Assembly: GCF_000308755.1 (NCBI RefSeq)
Contig: NZ_BAGF01000072.1
Coordinates: forward strand, 1 to 64,000
DNA from: Nocardia pneumoniae NBRC 100136
GTDB taxonomy: Bacteria; Actinomycetota; Actinomycetes; Mycobacteriales; Mycobacteriaceae
Length of the DNA: 64,000 bases
Direction of reading: 5' to 3'
In this document: positions 8,553 through 16,394 of the stretch, one piece after another
How the letters are laid out: the number at the start of each line of letters is the position of its first letter
Numbering within the stretch: position 1 is the first letter of the stretch
Notes under the pieces: generated by a model
The model's database searches: none
What the model was told of the DNA's origin: nothing
Seen by the model: only the letters and a program-made list of their open reading frames with translations
Made by a program: the position numbers and the translations under genes

Positions 8553-9059
8553 GTGACCCGCACGATCGGGCTGATCTGGGCGCAGACCCTCGACGGAGTG
8601 ATCGGCTTCCGCAACACCATTCCCTGGCGCTTGCCCGAGGACATGGCGCACTTCAAGGAGGTCACCTGGGGCCATCCCGTGGTGATGGGCAGGCGGACCT
8701 GGGATTCGCTGCCGCCTCGGTTCCGTCCGCTCGACGGCCGCCGCAATATCGTGGTGACCAGGCAGCCCGACTGGGCGGCGGAAGGCGCCGAGCGCGTCGC
8801 GTCGGTGCCCGAGGCGCTGTCCCGCTGCGGGTCCCACACCGTGTGGGTCGCCGGAGGCGGCGAGATCTACCGCGCGGCGCTGGATTTCGCGACCGAACTG
8901 TGCGTCACCGAGATCGACACCGCGGTCCAGGGCGACGCCTACGCACCCGCGATCGGGCCGGAATGGCGGCCCGACGAGCCGGAGCCCTGGCGGACCTCGA
9001 CCACGGGACTGCGCTTCCGCATCCGGCACTACACCCGCGCGGGCTCCGCTGCCGAATAA
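8553..9059 (+). CDS. dfrA: Dihydrofolate reductase
   Basis: 168 residues from GTG 8553 (MTRTIGLIWAQTLDGVIGFRNTIPWRLPEDMAHFKEVT). The folate pocket Asp and Phe are in PEDMAHFKE and the NADPH-binding motifs are GRRTWDSLP and VAGGGEIYRAAL. It reduces dihydrofolate to tetrahydrofolate. An upstream GTG at 8517 would add 12 residues that look non-native (QDGAERRRGG). It lies directly after thyA in the same orientation, the usual mycobacterial order, and is probably cotranscribed. Confidence 0.93.
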   Translation: MTRTIGLIWAQTLDGVIGFRNTIPWRLPEDMAHFKEVTWGHPVVMGRRTWDSLPPRFRPLDGRRNIVVTRQPDWAAEGAERVASVPEALSRCGSHTVWVAGGGEIYRAALDFATELCVTEIDTAVQGDAYAPAIGPEWRPDEPEPWRTSTTGLRFRIRHYTRAGSAAE

Positions 9060-9422
9060 CGTGTCCGCAGCAGCTCTGCCCAATCGAGCTATGTCCGCAG
9101 GACCATTGGCACCGCCGATCTAAGCCCCTGCACGCCTCCCGGCCGTCCCAACCAATGCCGACGCAGCCGCATCACGAGGCAGCGCCGGACAACGCCCGAT
9201 CCCCGGCGCGCCGGGGCTGAGCGGGGAAATGGGCCAGCGGCACCGCGGAGGGCAGCCCGCGCAACACACCGTACGGCGTCGGTGCCCGTCAAACCGGACC
9301 CGCGCCGCGGCGGTGTCGGGCATACTCCTCGATATGCGGCGGCCGGACCTTCCTCCGTCCGCGCGCCTCGAGCCGTTGCCACCAGCCCGGCATCGGCTGT
9401 GGTGATCTGCGAAAGGCGGTCC
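9060..9422. other. Intergenic stretch with no gene
   Basis: About 360 bases between dfrA and the cupin gene. No convincing coding frame or strong hairpin was found. The last 15 bases hold GAAAGGCGG, the likely ribosome-binding site of the cupin gene. Confidence 0.5.
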
Positions 9423-9749
9423 ATGGACAAGAAATCGCTGACTGCGGTCGCGCGCCAACAACTGAAGTTGGCTGCCACCGCCACGAGCGGACGCAGTTCA
9501 CAAACCATCTACGGCGGTCATACGCACGCGCTGCGGCAAACGGTGGTCGGCTTGACGGCCGGGCAGAGCCTGGCCGAGCACGACAACTACGGCGAGGCCA
9601 CCCTGCTGGTGCTCAGCGGCACGCTGACGCTGATCAGCGGCGCCAACGAATGGAAGGGGTCGGCGGGCGACCTGATCGTGGTGCCCAAGGCGCGGCACAG
9701 CGTCAAGGCGGTCGACGACGTCGCGTTCCTGTTGACGGTGGCCAAGTAG
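9423..9749 (+). CDS. Small single-domain cupin protein
   Basis: 108 residues from ATG 9423, preceded by GAAAGGCGG. The two cupin motifs are visible as AEHDNYGEATLLVLSGTL and GDLIVVPKARHSVKAVDDV. His-Glu-His type metal ligands appear as EHDNYGEA and PKARHSV. Conserved in mycobacteria and nocardiae as a LuxR-neighbour or stress-associated cupin of unknown activity. It stands alone, 58 nt before the DyP gene. Confidence 0.75.
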   Translation: MDKKSLTAVARQQLKLAATATSGRSSQTIYGGHTHALRQTVVGLTAGQSLAEHDNYGEATLLVLSGTLTLISGANEWKGSAGDLIVVPKARHSVKAVDDVAFLLTVAK

Positions 9750-9807
9750 TAGCCACGCGTGTGGGTCAGCCCGGCGGCGGTGCCGGTCGAGCACTAGTGT
9801 GTCGATC

Positions 9808-10860
9808 ATGGGAGAGCCGCAGCCGATCCTCGAACCGCTCACACCGGCCGCCATCTTCCTGGTCGCCACGATCGACGACGGTGGCGAGGCGACGGTGCGC
9901 GATCTGCTCGCCGACATCAACGGCCTGCGCCGCTCGGTGGGCTTCCGTCTGCCCGGCGCCGGTCTCAGCTGCGTCACGTCGATCGGCTCCGCCGCCTGGG
10001 ACCGGCTCTTCGCCGGGCCCAAACCCGCTGAGCTGCATGAATTCCCCGGGTTCGCCGGCGAGCGCCACACCGCGCCCGCGACACCGGGCGACCTGCTGTT
10101 CCATCTCAGGGCCCAGGTGCACGACGCCTGTTTCGAGCTGGCCATGGCCATCGCCGACCGGCTCGCCGACGCGGCGACCATCGTGGACGAGACCGTCGGC
10201 TTCCGCTACTTCGAGCAGCGCGACCTGCTCGGCTTCGTGGACGGCACGGAAAACCCCGAAGGGCGCGCCGCGGTCGCCGCGGCGCTGGTCGGCGACGAGG
10301 ACCCGCGGTTCGCCGGCGGCAGCTACGTGACCGTGCAGAAGTACACCCACCCGCTGGAGGAGTGGCGGGCCCTGTCGGTCGAGGAGCAGGAGCGCGTGAT
10401 CGGCCGCACCAAGCTGGACGACTTCGAACTGTCCGATGAGGATCAGCCCGCCGACTCGCACGTCGCGGTCAACACGCTGATCGATCCGGACGGCACCGAG
10501 CGGCAGATCGTGCGCGCCAACATGCCGTTCGGCAGCGTGCGTGACGGCGAGTTCGGCACCTACTACATCGCCTACGCGGCCACGCCGAGCGTCATCGAGC
10601 GCATGCTCACCCGCATGTTCCTCGGCACCGACGAGGCCGCCTACGACCGGCTCCTGGATTTCTCCGTCGCCGTCACCGGGACCTCGTTCTTCGCCCCCAC
10701 CGTCGATTTCCTCGAGGATCTGCCGCCGGCGCCGTGGGAGACGCCGGAAGCCGCGGTATCCCTCGATGGCGCCGGTCCGGCAGGTCCGTCCGGCGCCGCC
10801 GCGCTTGCGGGGGACGGCTCACTCGGCATCGGCACGTTGAAAAGGAGCACCCGGTCATGA
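9808..10860 (+). CDS. DyP-type peroxidase, encapsulin cargo
   Basis: 350 residues. The DyP fold shows GFVDGTENP with the catalytic Asp, GGSYVTVQKYTH, the proximal histidine region ADSHVAVNTLI, and the Arg in ERQIVRANMPFG. After a low-complexity Gly/Ala/Pro linker the protein ends with DGSLGIGTLKRS, the encapsulation targeting peptide that binds the inner wall of encapsulin shells. It is a haem peroxidase active on bulky phenolics or dyes, held inside a protein nanocompartment. The TAGTGT hexamer 7 nt before the ATG suggests a leaderless transcript. It is coupled by ATGA overlap to the shell gene. Confidence 0.95.
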   Translation: MGEPQPILEPLTPAAIFLVATIDDGGEATVRDLLADINGLRRSVGFRLPGAGLSCVTSIGSAAWDRLFAGPKPAELHEFPGFAGERHTAPATPGDLLFHLRAQVHDACFELAMAIADRLADAATIVDETVGFRYFEQRDLLGFVDGTENPEGRAAVAAALVGDEDPRFAGGSYVTVQKYTHPLEEWRALSVEEQERVIGRTKLDDFELSDEDQPADSHVAVNTLIDPDGTERQIVRANMPFGSVRDGEFGTYYIAYAATPSVIERMLTRMFLGTDEAAYDRLLDFSVAVTGTSFFAPTVDFLEDLPPAPWETPEAAVSLDGAGPAGPSGAAALAGDGSLGIGTLKRSTRS

Positions 10861-11657
10861 ACAACCTCCATCGCGAACTCGCGCCGATCACCTCCGAGGC
10901 ATGGGCGGCCATCGAGGAGGAGGCGACGCGCACCTTCAAACGGCACATCGCCGGCCGCCGCGTCGTCGACCTGTCCGGTCCACACGGCATCGACTACTCC
11001 GGGGTCGGCACCGGGCACACCACCGCGATCGAGGCGCCCGGCGAAGGCGTGCTCGCCCGCAGGCGGGTGGTCGCGCCGCTGGTCGAACTGCGGGTGCCGT
11101 TCACGCTGTCCCGCGAGGAACTCGACAATGTCGAGCGCGGCGCCAAGGACACCGACCTCGACCCGGTGAAGGACGCCGCGAAGAAGATCGCCTTCGCCGA
11201 GGATCGCGCGATCTTCGAGGGGTACCCGGCCGCGCACATCACCGGCATCCGGGCCAGTTCCTCCAACCAGGCGATCACGGTGCCCAGCGACCCGCGGCAG
11301 GTGCCGGAGGCGATCGCCCAGGCGCTGAGCGCATTGCGGCTGGCCGGTGTCGACGGGCCGTACTCGGTGCTGCTCAGCGCCGAGCTGTACACCGCGGTCA
11401 GCGAGACCTCCGATCACGGCCATCCGATCCGCACCCACATCGAACGCCTGATCCCGGAGGGCGAGATCATCTGGGCGCCCGCCATCACCGGCGCGATCGT
11501 GCTCACCACCCGCGGCGGCGACTTCGATCTGCGCATCGGGCAGGACCTGTCCATCGGCTACCTGTCGCACGACGCCACGTCGGTCCAGCTGTACTTCCAG
11601 CAGAGCCTGACGTTCCTCGTGTACACAGCGGAAGCGGCTGTCGCGCTGACCGTGTGA
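10857..11657 (+). CDS. Type 1 encapsulin shell protein
   Basis: 266 residues with the HK97-capsid-like family 1 encapsulin pattern: MNNLHRELAPITSEAWAAIEEEATRTFKRHIAGRRVVD, the Pro-rich E-loop EAPGEGVLARRRVVAPLVELRVPF, and the C-terminal IGQDLSIGYLSHDATSVQLYFQQSLTF. Sixty such subunits form a T=1 shell of about 24 nm in characterised relatives. The start codon overlaps the DyP stop, so cargo and shell are translationally coupled. The likely role is storage of an oxidative-stress peroxidase. Confidence 0.96.
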   Translation: MNNLHRELAPITSEAWAAIEEEATRTFKRHIAGRRVVDLSGPHGIDYSGVGTGHTTAIEAPGEGVLARRRVVAPLVELRVPFTLSREELDNVERGAKDTDLDPVKDAAKKIAFAEDRAIFEGYPAAHITGIRASSSNQAITVPSDPRQVPEAIAQALSALRLAGVDGPYSVLLSAELYTAVSETSDHGHPIRTHIERLIPEGEIIWAPAITGAIVLTTRGGDFDLRIGQDLSIGYLSHDATSVQLYFQQSLTFLVYTAEAAVALTV

Positions 11658-11750
11658 GTCGGTGCCCGCGGGCGGCCACGGGTGGGAATCACCGGGTGTG
11701 CCCAGCGGCGGTAGCGTGTGCCGGAAATGCACCAGAGGTGGGTAGATGAG

Positions 11751-12281
11751 ATGACAACGGTGCGGGCAGGTGTGGTCCCGACGCAGCGGGCGGCGCTCTA
11801 CAGCGTGCTCGGCATCCTGGCGACCGTGACGATCTGCGGCTCGTTCGTCGTCGCGTTCGGTGTGCACCGGGTATTCACCGGACTGCTGGCCGGTGCGGTC
11901 GTCGGGGTGGCGGTGCTGGCCGCGCTGTTCACCAGGGACGTGGTCGTGCTCACCGACCATGCCATCTACCGGCGCACACCGTGGGCTGTCTCCAGCATCT
12001 CGTGGGATCGGGTGGTGGCCGGACGCTTCACCCTGGACGAACGCGCCCGCTGGTCGCTGGCCTTGGACCTGTCCGGTGGCGACGAACCGCACGGCGAGCT
12101 GGTCCTGCTGTCCATCCCACCGGTGGTCCGCCCGATCGCCGGTGCCTACGACATGCGCAAACGCGATCAGGTCACGGAGATCCGGGCGATCCTGCGCCGC
12201 AAGCGGATTCCGGTGACCGTGCTTCCGCAGATCGCGGGCGCGTTGCAGGAGCACTGGCAGCTCGCGCCGCCGACGCACTGA
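11751..12281 (+). CDS. Two-helix membrane protein with cytoplasmic PH-like tail
   Basis: 176 residues from ATG 11751, with GAGGTGGG 8 nt upstream. Two hydrophobic helices (LYSVLGILATVTICGSFVVAF and FTGLLAGAVVGVAVLAALF) are followed by a soluble domain beginning VVVLTDHAIYRRTPWAVSSISWDRV. That sequence resembles the PH-like domain of small actinobacterial membrane proteins (DUF2581-like), but I cannot assign a named family with certainty. It follows encapsulin in the same direction with a 93-nt gap. No function is claimed. Confidence 0.65.
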   Translation: MTTVRAGVVPTQRAALYSVLGILATVTICGSFVVAFGVHRVFTGLLAGAVVGVAVLAALFTRDVVVLTDHAIYRRTPWAVSSISWDRVVAGRFTLDERARWSLALDLSGGDEPHGELVLLSIPPVVRPIAGAYDMRKRDQVTEIRAILRRKRIPVTVLPQIAGALQEHWQLAPPTH

Positions 12282-12320
12282 GGCCTGAACCGGGTGCGGG
12301 GCGAAGGCAAGTCGTGACCG

Positions 12321-12992
12321 TCACTCGGGCAGCGCCAGGCGGTCGAGCAGTTCGGTCGCCTCGGCACTGATCGTGTCCAGGTCGCCGAGCCAGCCGAGCG
12401 TGCGCAGCACCGCCCCCGGGATGGTCTGCTCCGCGTAGGCGGGCGCGGCGCCCTCGTCGGAGCGGATGCTGATCACGGTCTCCACCAAACGGAACGGCAA
12501 CAGTTCCGCGCCCGGGGTGCTCGCGCCGCCGCCTTCGGCCAGCACCTGGGCGGCCAATGTCTCGTAGTGCCCGCGCAATTCGTCGCGGCGCAGGCGAAAC
12601 GCGGCGAAGCGCTCGGTGCGCAGCTCCGGCAGCAGGTACAGCGCACCGAGATTCCAGCGCGACGCGCACAGCTGCCGCACGTCGAACCGGGCCAGCGCGT
12701 ACAGCCGCACGTGCACCTGCTCTGGCTCCTCGCGCAGTCGTTCGGCCAACTCGATCGGCAGCGCGATGGTTTCGGCGAGCAACGCGTCGAGGATGTCGTC
12801 CTTGGCGGCGAAGTGGTGATACAGCGAGGCCTGCCGGATGCCGACGGCATCGGCGACCGCACGCGTGGAGGTGTTGGCGTAGCCGTTGGTGGTGAACAGC
12901 TCGCCTGCGGCATCGAGGATTTCGGCACGCGGCGTTTGTCCACGGCGTCGTCGCTGGGCGACGCGCGGACGGCCGGGACCGAGGTTAGTCAC
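12321..12992 (-). CDS. TetR-family regulator of the permease/DUF1989 cluster
   Basis: 223 residues from GTG 12992 (MTNLGPGRPRVAQRRRRGQTPRAEILDAAGELFTTNGYANTSTRAVADAVGIRQASLYHHFAAKDDIL). The N-terminal helix-turn-helix is textbook TetR; the C-terminal ligand domain is of the type seen beside urea carboxylase-associated genes. It is divergent from the APC permease, and the intergenic region holds two copies of a CTATC-N4-GATAG operator. It probably represses the permease operon and itself until a nitrogenous ligand such as guanidine or urea binds. The ligand is inferred from context. Confidence 0.85.
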   Translation of the reverse strand: MTNLGPGRPRVAQRRRRGQTPRAEILDAAGELFTTNGYANTSTRAVADAVGIRQASLYHHFAAKDDILDALLAETIALPIELAERLREEPEQVHVRLYALARFDVRQLCASRWNLGALYLLPELRTERFAAFRLRRDELRGHYETLAAQVLAEGGGASTPGAELLPFRLVETVISIRSDEGAAPAYAEQTIPGAVLRTLGWLGDLDTISAEATELLDRLALPE

Positions 12993-13075
12993 GCCGCCAT
13001 TCTGGCAGGTAGCCGCAGGGCCGCCGCGGCGCGGTAGCCGTCCGGTCGGTTTGCGCACGGAACGCGGCGCGATTT

Positions 13076-13089
13076 CTGTCACTTGATAG
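13076..13089. promoter_or_regulatory. Operator copy 1 (CTGTC-N4-GATAG)
   Basis: CTGTC (13076-13080), spacer ACTT, GATAG (13085-13089). It has the same geometry as the perfect copy at 13169-13186 with one mismatch in the left arm. It lies on the side nearer the TetR gene, suiting autorepression. Confidence 0.6.
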
Positions 13090-13168
13090 AAATACCGGCA
13101 ACACAGAAGTTACCGCGGGTCCCCGAAGCGATACACGGCGGTCACCGAAAGCGCGATCGCGACCATAA

Positions 13169-13186
13169 AACTATCGTCTGATAGTT
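13169..13186. promoter_or_regulatory. Operator copy 2, perfect palindrome
   Basis: AACTATC (13169-13175), spacer GTCT, GATAGTT (13180-13186). This perfect 7-bp inverted repeat is 27 bp upstream of the permease ATG, where it would overlap the promoter or block elongation. It is the likely binding site of the divergent TetR protein. Confidence 0.75.
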
Positions 13187-13212
13187 ATTGGCCGCACGCC
13201 GAAGGACCGCCC

Positions 13213-14748
13213 ATGGCCACCACCCTCGCCCCGACCCCATCCTCCGACCTCAGCGGCGACAGCGCCGACCTCGCCACATTCGGGTATCAGCCCGTCCTGC
13301 ATCGCAAGCTCGGCCGCTACGCCTCGTTCGCGGCGGGCTTCTCGTTCGTCTCCATCCTCACCACGATCTTCCAGTTCTTCGGCTTCGGCTATTCGTTCGG
13401 CGGAGCCGCCTTCTTCTGGACCTGGCCGATCGTGTTCGCCGGACAGTTCCTGGTGGCGCTGAACTTCGCCGAACTCGCCGCGCGCTATCCGATCTCGGGC
13501 TGCATTTATCAGTGGTCCCGGCGGCTCGGCGGCGAGCTCGTCGGCTGGTTCGCGGGCTGGATGATGATCATCGCGCAGATCGTCACGGCCGCCGCGGCGG
13601 CGATCGCGCTACAGGTGGTGCTGCCCTCGATCTGGAGCGGATTCCAGCTCGTCGGCACCGACACCGCGCTCACCTCGCCGTCCGGCGCGACCAACGCCGT
13701 GCTGCTCGGCAGCATTCTGCTGGTGCTCACCACGGTGATCAACGTGATCGGCATCGACCTGATGGCACGGATCAACTCGATCGGCGTCACCGTCGAGATC
13801 ATCGGCGTCCTCGCGATCATCGCGCTGTTCTTCACCACCACCGAGCGCGGTCCCGGCGTGGTGCTGCACACCGACCAGGCCGCGCCCGGTCCCTACTGGG
13901 CCGCGTTCTTGGTCTCGGGGTTGATGGCCGCGTATGTGATGGTCGGATTCGATTCCGCCGGTGAGCTTTCCGAGGAGACGAAGAACCCGCGCCGCGTCGC
14001 ACCGCGCACCATTCTCACCGCGCTGTCGGTCTCGGCGCTGGGCGGCGGCCTCATGTTGCTCGGTGCGCTGATGGCAGCGCCGAGCCTGTCCGATGGCGCA
14101 CTGGCCGCCGACGGCCTGGCCTACGTGCTCACCGCCAAGCTGGACAGCCCGGCGGGCAAGGTGCTGCTGGGCTGCGTCGCGGTCGCGATCACCGTGTGCA
14201 CGTTGGCGATTCAGACCGCGGGTTCGCGGTTGATGTTCTCCATGGCGCGGGACGGGAAACTGCCGTTCGCACGCAGGCTCGCCGCGGTGCACCCGCGCTA
14301 CGGCACCCCCGTGCTGCCCGCCGTCGTGATCGGCGCGCTCGGCATCGGCCTGCTGCTGCTCAACGTCGGCAACGCCGCCGTTTTCGCGACCCTGGCCAGC
14401 GTCTGCATCGTCACGCTGTACCTGGCGTACCTGCTGGTGACGGTGCCGCTGCTGGTCCGGCGGTTCGCCGGGCTGCCCGACCCGGGCACCGACGCGCGGC
14501 TGTTCAGCCTGGGCCGCTTCGGCATTCCGGTCAACGCACTCGCCGTGGTCTGGGGCATCGCCATGGTGGTGAACCTCGCCTGGCCGCGCGCGGAGGTCTA
14601 CACGCCGAATGGCGGCGGCTGGTGGATGCTCTGGGCCGGACCGCTTTTCGTGCTGCTTGTGCTCGGTGTCGGCGTGCTGGCGCATCGCCTCGTGGTCGGC
14701 GGACCGCGTCGCGCCGAAAGCCTGGAACCGGCACCGCAACCCGCCTGA
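13213..14748 (+). CDS. APC-family amino acid/amine permease
   Basis: 511 residues with about 12 transmembrane helices. The N-terminal signature FGYQPVLHRKLGRYASFAAGFSFVSILTTIFQFFGFGYSFGGAAFFWTWPIVFAGQ belongs to the amino acid-polyamine-organocation superfamily. GFDSAGELSEETKNPRRVAPRTI is the conserved intracellular loop. It is the first gene of a cluster followed by two DUF1989 proteins and a carboxyltransferase, so the substrate is probably guanidine, urea or a related amine. A hairpin 8 bp after the stop partly isolates it from the next gene. Substrate choice is inference. Confidence 0.88.
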   Translation: MATTLAPTPSSDLSGDSADLATFGYQPVLHRKLGRYASFAAGFSFVSILTTIFQFFGFGYSFGGAAFFWTWPIVFAGQFLVALNFAELAARYPISGCIYQWSRRLGGELVGWFAGWMMIIAQIVTAAAAAIALQVVLPSIWSGFQLVGTDTALTSPSGATNAVLLGSILLVLTTVINVIGIDLMARINSIGVTVEIIGVLAIIALFFTTTERGPGVVLHTDQAAPGPYWAAFLVSGLMAAYVMVGFDSAGELSEETKNPRRVAPRTILTALSVSALGGGLMLLGALMAAPSLSDGALAADGLAYVLTAKLDSPAGKVLLGCVAVAITVCTLAIQTAGSRLMFSMARDGKLPFARRLAAVHPRYGTPVLPAVVIGALGIGLLLLNVGNAAVFATLASVCIVTLYLAYLLVTVPLLVRRFAGLPDPGTDARLFSLGRFGIPVNALAVVWGIAMVVNLAWPRAEVYTPNGGGWWMLWAGPLFVLLVLGVGVLAHRLVVGGPRRAESLEPAPQPA

Positions 14749-14755
14749 TCGCCCC

Positions 14756-14789
14756 GGTGCGGCGGTGGACCAAAGGACACCGCCGCACC
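14756..14789 (+). terminator. Strong hairpin after the permease gene
   Basis: A perfect 12-bp stem GGTGCGGCGGTG (14756-14767) with CACCGCCGCACC (14778-14789), with a 10-nt loop. It starts 8 nt after the permease stop codon. It has no T-tract but is likely to terminate or attenuate transcription into the DUF1989 genes. Confidence 0.7.
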
Positions 14790-15030
14790 TAGCCCTCAGT
14801 CATGCGGCTCCGGTGAGGCACCGCAGCACGAATTCGTCAGTGCCCGACCATCCCGCGACTCGTGGGACTCCGGTCGAACGCCCACGAATGCGATCCCTCG
14901 AGGACAGCAGCCGCAAGTGGTCGAGAGCACGGACGGAATATGCCTCTCGATGACCTGTCACCCCGCCGGGCGCGCGTCTGCCTCGACGCGAGATCGCATC
15001 CAGCACAAACAGCGCACGAAAGGAAACACC
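14790..15030 (+). other. 241-nt leader before the first DUF1989 gene
   Basis: The leader holds a short hairpin-forming stretch (TGCGG near 14807 with CCGCA near 14826). I compared it by eye with the conserved cores of guanidine-I, -II and -III riboswitches and found no match. AAAGGA at 15019-15024 is the ribosome-binding site for GTG 15031. Confidence 0.4.
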
Positions 15031-15783
15031 GTGACAAGCACCGCCGACACATCCGGCGCACGGGCGCACGCACGATCGCAAGCCGCGGCGGCGACCATCG
15101 CGGGCCCCGATCTGCCCGCCACGATCGCACCATCGAGAATCACCTTTGCCCACCGTATTCCGGCGGGTAGCTACGCGAACGTCGCGCTCGGCCGCGGCAC
15201 CCGCATTCGCCTGTCCGACCCGGCGGGCGCGGCCTGCGCGCACCTGCTGCTGGTGCGCACCGACGCGCCGTGGGAGCGCCTGAACGTCGCCGACACGGTC
15301 AAGGTGCCGTGGCAGGCGTACCTGGGCGACGGCCACCCGCTGCTGTCGGATCAGGGACGCGTCCTGGCGACCGTGCTCGCCGACACGTCCGGCCACCACG
15401 ACACGCTCTGCGGCCCCACCGCCCAGGCCCGCGCCCAACTGCGGCTGGCAGGCGCCAAACACGGACTCGAACCACGCGACATCGGGCCGACGGTCTCGTT
15501 CTTCCGTGGTGTCCGGGTGCGGCCGGACGGAACACTCACCGCCACCGGCAGCGCCGCACCCGGTGCTTCGGTGGATCTGCTGGTGCACCTCCCGGTCACC
15601 GTGCTCGTCGCCAACGCCGCGCACCCGCTGGACGAGCGGCCCGCGACGGATCTCGACGTCGTGGCGTGGGCCGCCCCGGAAGACCTCGCCGCGACCGTCA
15701 ACGAGGACCCGGAATACCGACGGGCCGTGCACAACACCGAACAGGCATGGACGGCCGCACTGACTCTGGAGGCAACCGCATGA
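15031..15783 (+). CDS. DUF1989 protein, carboxyguanidine deiminase subunit-like (UAAP1)
   Basis: 250 residues from GTG 15031 with AAAGGA upstream. The DUF1989 core is recognisable: RIPAGSYANVALGRGTRIRLSDPAGAACAHLLLVRTDAPWERLNVADTVKVPWQAYLG, then SDQGRVLATVLADTSGHHDTLCGP. Formerly called urea carboxylase-associated protein, this family was shown to form the heteromeric carboxyguanidine deiminase CgdAB, which hydrolyses carboxyguanidine to allophanate and ammonia. The pairing with the next gene (4-nt overlap) fits that complex. Which subunit corresponds to CgdA or CgdB is not assigned here. Confidence 0.85.
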   Translation: MTSTADTSGARAHARSQAAAATIAGPDLPATIAPSRITFAHRIPAGSYANVALGRGTRIRLSDPAGAACAHLLLVRTDAPWERLNVADTVKVPWQAYLGDGHPLLSDQGRVLATVLADTSGHHDTLCGPTAQARAQLRLAGAKHGLEPRDIGPTVSFFRGVRVRPDGTLTATGSAAPGASVDLLVHLPVTVLVANAAHPLDERPATDLDVVAWAAPEDLAATVNEDPEYRRAVHNTEQAWTAALTLEATA

Positions 15784-16394
15784 CCACGGCTCGCACCGTC
15801 GTGCTCGACGAGACCGTCCCCGCCCGCTCCCCGTGGTCCACCGTGGTCCGCGCGGGCGACCATTGGGAGATCATCGATCTGCACGGCAACCAGGCGGTGG
15901 ACTGCCTGCTGTACTCGGCGGCCGACCACACCGAGCGCTATAGCGCGCAGGCCACGGTCGCCGCGCAGCGCACCATCTTCCTCACCACCGGCAGCGTGCT
16001 GCGCACCGACGCGGGAACCGCGCTGATGACCGTCGTGGCCGACGAGGTCGGCAATCACGACACCATCGCGGGCGCCTGCTCACAGGAGTCCAACACGCTG
16101 CGCTACGGCCACCACACCCGCCACCAGCACGCCTGTGTGGAGAACTTCCTCGCCGAAGGGTTGCGCTGGGGACTCGGCAAAAGAGACCTGGTGTCGAACA
16201 TCAACTGGTTCATGAACGTCCCGGTCGAGGCGGACGGCACATTGGGGATCGTGGACGGCCTGTCCGCGCCGGGCAAGCGGGTCACGCTGCGCGCCGAGAT
16301 CGACACGCTGGTGCTGGTCTCCAATTGCCCGCAGATCAACAACCCGTGCAATGGCTTCGATCCGACCCCGGTGCGCATGGTGGTGTCGCGATGA
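15780..16394 (+). CDS. DUF1989 protein, carboxyguanidine deiminase subunit-like (UAAP2)
   Basis: 204 residues. Core: RAGDHWEIIDLHGNQAVDCLLYSAADHTERYSAQATVAAQRTIFLTTGSVLRTDAG, then DEVGNHDTIAGACSQESNTLRYGHHTRHQHACVENFL. The Cys and His positions in GACSQES...HQHACVENF and the NCPQINNPCNGFDPTP end are typical of the second DUF1989 subunit and probably hold the metal. Start and stop codons overlap those of both neighbours by 4 nt, so the three genes are translationally coupled. It acts with the preceding protein on carboxyguanidine (family knowledge). Confidence 0.87.
   Translation: MTTARTVVLDETVPARSPWSTVVRAGDHWEIIDLHGNQAVDCLLYSAADHTERYSAQATVAAQRTIFLTTGSVLRTDAGTALMTVVADEVGNHDTIAGACSQESNTLRYGHHTRHQHACVENFLAEGLRWGLGKRDLVSNINWFMNVPVEADGTLGIVDGLSAPGKRVTLRAEIDTLVLVSNCPQINNPCNGFDPTPVRMVVSR

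Noticed and set aside
14790..15030. Possible guanidine riboswitch in the leader of the DUF1989 genes
   Set aside because: None of the conserved cores of guanidine-I, -II or -III were found by eye, and regulation is already explained by TetR operators.
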